This document shows positions 1 to 5,272 of a stretch of DNA of 5,592 nucleotides, piece by piece. Under the pieces are notes generated by a model. The model saw nothing but the letters and a program-made list of their open reading frames with translations, searched no databases and was not told where the DNA came from. The DNA comes from a bacterium (GTDB lineage Bacteria; Planctomycetota; UBA11346). The stretch's first letter is position 1. Each line of letters starts with the position of its first letter. A program made the translations under genes and the position numbers. The stretch is taken from NCBI GenBank assembly GCA_020049615.1, contig JAIFKN010000131.1, positions 1-5,592 of the forward strand, read 5' to 3'.

Positions 1-174
1 GGGGTCAAGGGGGCCGGGCGACCAACGCGGTGACGTTCTCTCTCCTATGTCTTCAACCACCCGAGTCCGGGATCCGCTTGACCAGCACACATCCACGGAA
101 GACGCGAGTGACAGCGGACCGCGAATGGTGACGAACTGAGGACCGGCTTCCCGCTCCAGCGAGCAAGCGGCCGC
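1..174. other. Region downstream of the GH95 gene with no recognisable gene
   Basis: I see no supported gene here. On the minus strand, the strand on which the operon runs, there is a purine-rich AGGAGAGAG near the low-coordinate end (about 39-47), but no ATG, GTG or TTG follows it at a useful distance before the window ends. Just after the fucosidase stop, a weak possible stem (CCGCT paired with AGCGG) lies within about 147-168. It has no following T-run, so I do not call it a terminator. The operon end and its terminator may lie outside the window. Confidence 0.5.
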
Positions 175-2188
175 TCACACCACCTCGCGGACTTCCCCCG
201 CCGCCAGGGTGATGGCGAGCGGACTACCGTTGCCCGGGAGCGCGAGGTGGACGGTGGTAGCGCGCGGTGCGTAAAGTCGCAGATGCCGCACCGTGCCGTC
301 ACGCCATGTGCCGTCGATCACCACGCCAGCGGCAGCGAATCCGGTGAATGCGGCGCTGTTCCACGTGGGGGGGACGGCGGCGAAGGGGCGGATGATGCCG
401 TCGTGGTCCTGTAGTACCAGTTCCTGCAGCGCGGCGCAGCCCACGTGGGGGGTCTCGCTGCACATCCCAGCCTCGCGATAGAGCGTGTTGGGACCGCACA
501 ACCCCGACAGGAAGCGTTCGAGGTGGGCTCGGGCCTCGGCCCCGTCGCCGAGACGGGCCGATAACACCGCTGCGACGGCGTAGCTCCAGGCGGCTAAACT
601 ACCCTCAAGGCTCAGCCAATGGCGTAGCGTGCGCTTCAGCAGGTCGGCCTCGTCGCAGGTGAAACCACGGTCCCCCAGCCACCAGCCGATCATGTGCGAA
701 AAGTGGCGATGCGAATCATCGAGGTCGACCCCATCGCCGATGCGCACACCATGAGGACCGGTGGGCAATGGCGCGAGGCCATCAAGTGCGCTCGCCCACT
801 CCGCCGCCTCCGCGTGGGAAGGCGCCAAGCGTAGCAAGGTGCGCAGGCCCCAGGCGCAGAGCTGCAGGTCGTAGCTGCAGTCAGCGGCAGGGCGGTATTC
901 CGGGCTGAAGGTCATCGGCAGGTGCAGGCGGCCGTCCGCATCCCGCTTCAGGATGTTGAGGTACAGCCGCACCGCCCCGACGAGCAGCGGTAGGGCGCGC
1001 GCATGCCAGCTTGGACTGCCGGTGGTGTCACCAGCGCGCACCAGGGCGTGCAGCGCCCACACCAGATTGCCGGCTTCGCGCCCGGCATAGAGCGGCGGCC
1101 CATCGTCGAGGTCGATCGGCGAATCGAGGTCGATGCCCGAGGCGCGTCCGATGGCGAGTGCCCCGCCTGCGCGTTGCGCCGCGGGCACGTTGGCGGCCAG
1201 CTGGGCGAGGTTCGCTTCCAGGGTGCGCGCCAGCGGCTCGAGCGCCTCGCAGCGATTGCTGTGGAAGAGCGGCGCTGACATGCCCTGGGTGTTCCAATTC
1301 CACCAGATGCCTCGCCAGCACGAGTGGATGTACCACGGACCGCAGAGGTCAGCCGATCTTATACTGCTGCAGCCACCAGAACCGCTCCATCGACTGATCG
1401 TCGGGCAGCACCAGCGAACAGCGCGCATAATGCCCGGTCCACCAGGCGCGGTGCGGCACGGCAAGTCCCTCCACCCCCACCGCACACGCGCGCGTGAGGA
1501 TGGCCACCGGGTCGCCCGGTAAGCCGGTCTGCGGATGGCTGCAGGCGAGCGTGGCGTACAGGGTGGTGCGCCGCTGCGCGTCTCGACGCAGCCAGGCTGC
1601 GGTCCACCAGCGCCCGGCGTGCGGTTGGTCCTGGGTGTGGAGCTCGATGTCGCCGTGCCGCTGTCGCCGAGCCGGTGGATTGAGCGGCTTGTAACGGGCG
1701 TTTTCCGTGCAATCCATCCCTCCGGTATCGGCGATGATTCCGCTGGGATCGGCGGCGAAGCCCAGTTCGCGCACCGCCTCCTCGCCCTCGGCATCGACCT
1801 CGATCACCAGCACGTCATGCTCGGCGCAGACGAACGAGCGCAGGCGCAGCGCTCCGAGCTCGGTGGCGATCTCGCCGCGCAGTTCCGCCGCGGCGAGATC
1901 GAGCCGGAGCCCGATGCGCCGGATCCGCCCGCGGGGACGCAGCAGAACGCGCCCCATCGCCATGCGCGCCCAGCGGTAGCCCTCCTGCTGTCGCGGGCCG
2001 GTCTCGACCGCGTCCGTGCGATTGACCTGCCACAGCAGGGTGTCGGCATCCCCGTCCCAGCGCCCCTGGTCCTGGCGATGGATCATGGCGCCGAAAGGGC
2101 CGTTGCCGAGCATCGCGCCGTGGTAGATGTATCCGCTGAGGTCGTCCCAGGTGATGTCGTGGTGCGGGCTAGGCTGGGCGGCGGGCAT
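175..2188 (-). pseudogene. GH95-family glycosidase (alpha-L-fucosidase-like), split into two reading frames
   Basis: This is a glycoside hydrolase family 95-like protein; characterised members are mostly alpha-1,2-L-fucosidases. Reading from ATG 2188, the first part gives 279 residues in one frame: an N-terminal beta domain with the family's LGNGPFGAM signature at residues 27-35, ending in ERFWWLQQYKIG just before a TGA at 1351-1349. The second part continues in the +1 frame from about 1350 to the stop at 177-175, giving about 390 residues of catalytic (alpha/alpha)6 barrel and C-terminal domain. It carries the WNWNTQ asparagine pair (codons at 1299 and 1293), SPEY with its glutamate at 900-898, and DDSHRHFSH at 720-694. 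In Bifidobacterium AfcA the catalytic residues are Asn421, Asn423, Glu566 and Asp766; the first three have clear counterparts here and the DD before HRH is a likely fourth. Related proteins have roughly seven more residues between YK(I/L) and GPW, so a small non-triplet deletion is likelier than a one-base insertion. ATG 2188 is preferred over TTG 2272 because it lies inside the end of the preceding small ORF, which would allow coupled translation; it has no strong ribosome binding site. No signal peptide is seen. Fucosidase specificity is inferred from the family; alpha-L-galactosidase activity is also possible. Confidence 0.85.
1349..1360 (-). other. Frame break in the GH95 gene (TGA followed by C)
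   Basis: On the minus strand the sequence reads AAG ATC GGC TGA CCT. The upstream frame matches the family up to YKIG and stops at TGA 1351-1349. The +1 frame reads GGC (skip T) GAC CTC TGC GGT CCG TGG, giving the family-like DLCGPWY. The switch is therefore confined to a few codons around the stop. The arrangement resembles the +1 site of prfB (sense codon, UGA, C), but no Shine-Dalgarno-like stimulator lies just upstream and GGC is not an obviously slippery codon. Deletion or sequencing error is therefore more probable than programmed recoding. Confidence 0.7.
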
Positions 2189-2315
2189 TCTGGGATGATG
2201 GCGCAAGTTCTCTTCGGGCAAATGTGCGCTCTCGGATAACGGCAGCGAGTTCCTCAACGAAATCGTCAGCAATCGGCGATGAGGGACGGGGTGACGGGCG
2301 CACGGACTTGGCCAT
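2169..2315 (-). CDS. Small unrecognised protein, 48 aa, with a strong ribosome binding site
   Basis: This small ORF is not recognised as any known family. It begins with ATG 2315-2313, preceded by AGGAG at 2325-2321 with a 5-nt spacer, the best ribosome binding site in the window. The product starts MAKSVRPSPRPSS, a basic Pro/Ser-rich head, followed by a likely amphipathic helix (DDFVEELAAVIRERTFARREL, residues about 17-37, with acidic residues first and basic residues last), and ends NARRPA before TAG 2171-2169. There is no membrane segment or signal peptide. It starts 17 nt after the stop of the 60-aa ORF, and its end overlaps the GH95 start codon by 20 nt in another frame. That suggests translational coupling: it may act as a leader cistron as well as, or instead of, making a functional peptide. 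The helix and charge pattern could suit a small DNA- or protein-binding factor, but that is a guess. Confidence 0.5.
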   Translation of the reverse strand: MAKSVRPSPRPSSPIADDFVEELAAVIRERTFARRELAPSSQNARRPA

Positions 2316-2320
2316 AGGGA

Positions 2321-2325
2321 CTCCT
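2321..2325 (-). promoter_or_regulatory. Shine-Dalgarno AGGAG of the 48-aa ORF
   Basis: AGGAG sits 5 nt before ATG 2315 on the minus strand, within TGAGGAG. It is the main reason for preferring the 48-aa frame over the overlapping TTG-initiated extension of the GH95 frame (TTG 2272) in this stretch. Confidence 0.6.
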
Positions 2326-2331
2326 CACGCG

Positions 2332-2337
2332 ATTATA
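2332..2337 (-). promoter_or_regulatory. Possible -10 element TATAAT inside the operon
   Basis: A perfect TATAAT occurs on the minus strand in otherwise very GC-rich DNA and overlaps the TAA stop of the 60-aa ORF. At a 17-nt spacing the upstream hexamer is TCGAGG, a poor -35, and there is no TGn extension. A start 6-8 nt downstream would leave a leader only about 10 nt long before the 48-aa ORF. It may be an internal promoter for the 48-aa ORF and GH95, or a coincidence created by GTA-TAA-T. Confidence 0.25.
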
Positions 2338-2515
2338 CCCAGCCGGAGTCCGGCCCTCGAGTTGGCATGAATTGACGCTCCCGCTCCAGCCTCGTGGCCT
2401 GCCTGTACAGTGCTGTTTCCAGGTCACCATTCCAGACCATACCGCCATTTCTCTGCTGGATTGGCCGACCCCACCGCACGCCACTCTGCCGACCGGCGAT
2501 CTCCAGGACCTGCAT
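2333..2515 (-). CDS. Small unrecognised protein, 60 aa
   Basis: I do not recognise this protein. It runs from ATG 2515-2513 to TAA 2335-2333. The frame is closed 45 nt upstream by TGA 2563-2561 with no other start between, so ATG 2515 is the only usual start; its ribosome binding site is weak. The start lies 16 nt after the stop of the transporter gene, which fits reinitiation or coupling. The product is soluble: residues about 1-28 are mixed (MQVLEIAGRQSGVRWGRP...), residues about 31-49 form a likely charged helix (DLETALYRQATRLERERQF), and it ends MPTRGPDSGWV. Third codon positions are mostly G or C, as in the neighbouring genes. A longer overlapping minus-strand frame (2688-2266) crosses the same DNA but looks like a shadow, because it runs through the transporter gene and has a Trp/Ser/Arg/Gly-rich composition. 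Confidence 0.45.
   Translation of the reverse strand: MQVLEIAGRQSGVRWGRPIQQRNGGMVWNGDLETALYRQATRLERERQFMPTRGPDSGWV
2342..2354 (-). repeat. Short GC-rich hairpin GCCGG-ACT-CCGGC
   Basis: This perfect 5-bp inverted repeat with a 3-nt loop lies in the last codons of the 60-aa ORF, about 17 nt upstream of the AGGAG of the next ORF. It could affect reinitiation or message stability. It has no T-run, so it is not a classical terminator, and such short GC palindromes also occur by chance in DNA this GC-rich. Confidence 0.25.
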
Positions 2516-2531
2516 GTCGGCATCGTCGACA

Positions 2532-3773
2532 TCAACGCCGGATCTGACGCGGATCTCTGGTCAGCAGCATCGACCACACCAACGCAGCTGACGATACCGC
2601 CAAGGCTACCTTGAAGTACGGCCCAGTACCCCAGGCGTCGACCAGCGGTCCGACGGCGAACGGCACGCAGCAGGCGACGCACCCGCAAACCAGATTTCCC
2701 GCCACGAGATGAGCGACCCGGTCGTCGTGCGGGCAGCCTTCAAGCATGAGGTTGGTATGGCTGATCAGAATGCCAGCTCCGGCCAAACCGGCCCCGGTGA
2801 ATGCGATCAGGCATCCCGGGAGTCCAGGCTGCCAGAGCAGCGCAGCAAGGGCGGCACATTGGCCGGCGATCCCGATCAAGTTGCCGATTCGGTGGCCGCG
2901 CAAATCGCCCAGGCGGCCCAGGACCAGACAGCCGATCGCTCCGCCGAGGGTCATGGCGGCTCCGGCCGACACGATTGTCCCGTCAGCAAGGCCGCCACCT
3001 GCAGTCGACCGGTAATGCAGAGCGATGAAGGGCACATAGCCTGCACCGCACCAGGCCAGCACCCGTCCGATCAGCAACGCACGCATGCCGGGTTCGCGCA
3101 GGCTGAGACCGATTCGACGGCAGAGGTCGGCGACCCGCGGTCTGGATGGGGGGCGCTCCTCCTGCGGGACCAGGCTGCGCATCGCGATGAAGATGAGAAT
3201 GGCGGCCACACAGAGGATGCCGGCGGCAGCGTAGAGCAGGGTGAACGCCGCACTCGGCGGCATGTCGGCGATGCATTGACCAGCAATGAGTGCACCGAGG
3301 ATTCCAGCCGCGCTCGACGCGCCCCAGCCCAGCCCCATGACTGTGCCGCGGATGCGGTCGGGGATAAGCGAAGCGATCCAGTCCATCCACACCGCCGTCA
3401 CCACCCCGATGCTGAAGACGAAGGAGGCCCAAGCGAGCAGGATCAGCGATGGTGCCCATCCCGACGGCAGTCGTCCACCCCACCAAGCCAGGGCAGCGAG
3501 AGCGAACAGGCAAGGGATCATCGGGAAGAGATGCCAGCGGACGATCTGCCGGACGCGCGCGGGGCCGTGAGCGGTGAAAACAAATGGTCCGAGCACCTGG
3601 GGCAGCAGCAGCAGTCCGGCGTCGATCGCCGAAACCAGGGCGATGCTGCGTTCGCCTGCCCCGTGGGTCTGAAGCAGCAGGGTGAGCACCGTGGCCGACG
3701 AGATCAATGCCGTGGCGAAACCCCACTGGGCCTCGCCGACGACGTTGAGCACCGCGTTGCGCAGGGCGGCCAT
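2532..3773 (-). CDS. MFS transporter, probably for sugars or oligosaccharides
   Basis: This is an integral inner-membrane carrier of the major facilitator superfamily, 413 residues, normal for the family. Hydrophobic segments fall at about residues 13-35, 43-67, 80-98, 107-130, 143-165 and 175-198, then a hydrophilic central loop (199-228, PQEERPPSRPR...), then 229-252, 263-285, 296-313, 318-340, 355-377 and 384-404. That gives the expected 6+6 plan. The loop between segments 8 and 9 reads GRLGDLRGHRIG (286-297), a clear motif-A-like loop, and DRIRG (139-143) follows segment 4. The equivalent loop between segments 2 and 3 is degenerate. ATG 3773 is chosen because GGAG lies 7 nt upstream (3784-3781). 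The gene starts 49 nt after the propeller gene and is followed 16 nt later by a small ORF, so it is probably mid-operon. With soluble glycosidase-type neighbours that lack signal peptides, uptake of a small saccharide is the likely role. The substrate and direction are inferred, and drug export cannot be excluded by sequence alone. Confidence 0.85.
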   Translation of the reverse strand: MAALRNAVLNVVGEAQWGFATALISSATVLTLLLQTHGAGERSIALVSAIDAGLLLLPQVLGPFVFTAHGPARVRQIVRWHLFPMIPCLFALAALAWWGGRLPSGWAPSLILLAWASFVFSIGVVTAVWMDWIASLIPDRIRGTVMGLGWGASSAAGILGALIAGQCIADMPPSAAFTLLYAAAGILCVAAILIFIAMRSLVPQEERPPSRPRVADLCRRIGLSLREPGMRALLIGRVLAWCGAGYVPFIALHYRSTAGGGLADGTIVSAGAAMTLGGAIGCLVLGRLGDLRGHRIGNLIGIAGQCAALAALLWQPGLPGCLIAFTGAGLAGAGILISHTNLMLEGCPHDDRVAHLVAGNLVCGCVACCVPFAVGPLVDAWGTGPYFKVALAVSSAALVWSMLLTRDPRQIRR

Positions 3774-3780
3774 GGATCAT

Positions 3781-3784
3781 CTCC
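3781..3784 (-). promoter_or_regulatory. Shine-Dalgarno GGAG of the MFS gene
   Basis: GGAG lies 7 nt before ATG 3773 on the minus strand. It decides the start in favour of the MFS frame over the ATG at 3786, which opens a frame that is a shadow of the transporter. Confidence 0.5.
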
Positions 3785-3822
3785 ATTGACGAAATCAGTT
3801 GGAATCGACAGGCGACATAAAA

Positions 3823-5016
3823 TCAGCGCAATATCAAGCGGAATGGCCTGGTCATCTGCGCATACCAGGACTCATGGTCTGGCGGTACGGGTACGCCCCA
3901 CATCCGGTAGTCACCTGAGAACAACATGGTCCCTTCCGTGCCTGCATCATTGAACCAGCAGGGCGGCATCTGCGGCAGATACGCCAGATGGTCGCCTTCC
4001 CAGGCCGGATCGTAATGCGCCAGCGCCCAGGGGCCCCACGGCGTGGTCGACTCATAGATGTGGAGTTCGCGGCGGCGGTGCCAGCGCGCCCAGGCGATCG
4101 CTGGATCATGAGCATAACTCTTGGTCACGGCATCACTGCTGAATGCGAGCAGGAACCTGCCTAACCCCGGTACGTAGGTCATGGTCGGATGACCGACATG
4201 ACCATGGTCGGTGATTATCGGCCGTGCATAGGCCTCCTCCTCGATCCACGCTGGCTGGTTGTTGGGCGTGCGTCCACCGTAGAATCGCCAGGCCGAGCGG
4301 TCCAGGACGCGATCCCTAGGTGCGCGGGCCAGGAACACATGGCTGCCACACTCCCAGCCCTCGTCATTGCTGATGGCATAGACATGACCGGCGAGGAAAT
4401 CTGGCACGTTCGTATATCCCGGCCCGAACCCGACAAAGGCGAGTCCGGCAAAGCGTGGGCCAAGGAACAGCGGAGCATCCGGCTGGGGGTAGTTCTGCCA
4501 CGTTAGGCCAAAGTCGTCGGAATACATCAACGACGCCACTCCGCCATGGTGACTGATCGCATCCATGATGAAGAAGGCGGATTGTTTGTCGGCGACGATC
4601 TGGTTGCCGACCAGGAATCGCTGGGGATTGGCAGGGTCGTGGCTTTCGTATTCGTACGCAGCCACGAAGATCCGGCTGCCCACTGCGAGGGCGCCATTCA
4701 CATACAGGTGGCGGCGCAGCGAGTACCGCTGGAGTCCGGGGAATCGGCTGACCACCTGCGCGTGCTGATGTGGTGGGCGCCCCTCGACCTTCAGGAGATG
4801 GCAGAAGCTCCACGGCCCATCGTCATTCACTCCGTCATCGTCGACCACATACAACGCCCCGTCCTCGCCCCAGGCATGCCAGTGCATGTCTGAACCGGTC
4901 CCTTCGAGCTTGTGCACGGGCCCGGTCCATTCCAGGCGTTCAATCACTGAACTGCGCGGATACATCATGATCCGTGGATTCAGGGCAGATACGTTGCTGT
5001 CAGGTTGGGGAGTCAT
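3823..5016 (-). CDS. Soluble beta-propeller protein, DUF4185-like/sialidase-like, putative glycosidase
   Basis: The 397-residue product has repeated short beta-strand motifs of a five- or six-bladed propeller: MHWHAWGEDGALYVVDDDG (44-62), ALAVGSRIFVAAYEY (109-123), ASLMYSDDFGLTW (161-173), HVYAISNDEG (211-220), VFLARAPRD (227-235), HPTMTYVPGLGRFLLAFSS (276-294) and ELHIYESTTPWGPW (317-330). SDDFGLTW is a perfect Asp-box (S-x-D-x-G-x-T-W), a turn motif common in sialidases and other propellers. The 'P-GLGRFLLAF ... IYES--PWGPW' pattern is typical of DUF4185-type and GH43/GH117-like propellers. Conserved-looking acidic residues (D43, the DDD at 59-61, E122, D168) are candidates for active-site roles, but I cannot assign catalysis. 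No signal peptide or membrane segment is seen, suggesting a cytoplasmic protein. An upstream in-frame GTG (5070) would add 18 residues with no propeller character; ATG 5016 is preferred although its ribosome binding site (AAGG, 9 nt upstream) is weak. It is the first gene of the probable operon, following a regulatory-looking gap. It could be a hydrolase, lyase or sugar-binding protein. Confidence 0.7.
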   Translation of the reverse strand: MTPQPDSNVSALNPRIMMYPRSSVIERLEWTGPVHKLEGTGSDMHWHAWGEDGALYVVDDDGVNDDGPWSFCHLLKVEGRPPHQHAQVVSRFPGLQRYSLRRHLYVNGALAVGSRIFVAAYEYESHDPANPQRFLVGNQIVADKQSAFFIMDAISHHGGVASLMYSDDFGLTWQNYPQPDAPLFLGPRFAGLAFVGFGPGYTNVPDFLAGHVYAISNDEGWECGSHVFLARAPRDRVLDRSAWRFYGGRTPNNQPAWIEEEAYARPIITDHGHVGHPTMTYVPGLGRFLLAFSSDAVTKSYAHDPAIAWARWHRRRELHIYESTTPWGPWALAHYDPAWEGDHLAYLPQMPPCWFNDAGTEGTMLFSGDYRMWGVPVPPDHESWYAQMTRPFRLILR

Positions 5017-5107
5017 GGCGGGAGACCTTGCATGTGTCGGTGGCCGTACCTGAAGAGTCGATCGTTCCACGTGGGTGCGTCGGCCTCATATCGGGTGATA
5101 GAGACCG

Positions 5108-5117
5108 CAACGCGTTG
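5108..5117. promoter_or_regulatory. Perfect 10-bp palindrome CAACGCGTTG
   Basis: This CpG-centred palindrome lies about 92 bp upstream of the propeller ATG. LacI-family operators are typically palindromes with a central CG, so it is compatible with that family, but it is short. Its centre is 30 bp from the centre of the larger palindrome at 5134-5151, close to three helical turns, which would place both on the same DNA face. Confidence 0.35.
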
Positions 5118-5133
5118 GTAATGCCGCCTGGAT

Positions 5134-5151
5134 CGTAATGGCCACATTACG
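5134..5151. promoter_or_regulatory. Candidate operator CGTAATG-GCCA-CATTACG, with an extra half-site
   Basis: A perfect 7-bp inverted repeat with a 4-bp spacer lies about 118 bp upstream of the propeller ATG and just downstream of a possible -35. A third copy of the half-site, GTAATG, occurs at 5118-5123, exactly 17 bp from the GTAATG at 5135-5140 and in the same orientation. The symmetry, the A/T-containing half-sites in GC-rich DNA and the position suggest a dimeric repressor or activator site controlling the operon. The regulator itself is not in the window. Confidence 0.5.
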
Positions 5152-5272
5152 GGCAAACTTCCGTTGACAATCCGGCCAACCAGGACTTTTCCGTCATCAG
5201 CATGTAAAATCCCGGCTTGACCATTCCCGCCGCGGCCACCAGGACCGGCCGGCAGTCCAGCCGCGTAGCGGA

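Noticed and set aside
147..168. Possible terminator hairpin after the GH95 stop
   Set aside because: Only about five base pairs with a large loop and no T-run.
45..302. An 85-codon minus-strand frame across the GH95 3' end
   Set aside because: It overlaps the conserved GH95 C-terminal coding out of frame and has low-information Arg/Ser/Pro composition.
1349..1351. TGA as a selenocysteine codon in the GH95 gene
   Set aside because: Reading through in the same frame leaves the family text; the homologous sequence continues in the +1 frame, so recoding in frame cannot explain it.
1357..1794. The upstream part of the second GH95 frame read as coding from ATG 1794
   Set aside because: The translation before the frame break is Arg/Pro/Ser-rich shadow text, while the other frame carries the family motifs there. 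Only the part from about 1350 down is real.
1535..2239. A 234-codon open frame on the plus strand opposite the GH95 N-terminal part
   Set aside because: It is antisense to sequence with clear GH95 signatures and its own translation shows no recognisable domain.
2266..2688. A 140-codon minus-strand frame spanning the transporter end and the small ORFs
   Set aside because: It overlaps the transporter's last segments out of frame, has an Arg/Gly/Ser/Trp-rich composition, and competes with two better spaced small ORFs, one of which has a strong ribosome binding site.
2709..3953. A 414-codon open frame on the plus strand opposite the MFS gene
   Set aside because: It lies antisense to a clear 12-segment transporter. 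Its translation is an Asp/Glu/Gln/Ser/His-rich string with no domain or hydrophobic core, as expected from the complement of a GC-rich membrane-protein gene.
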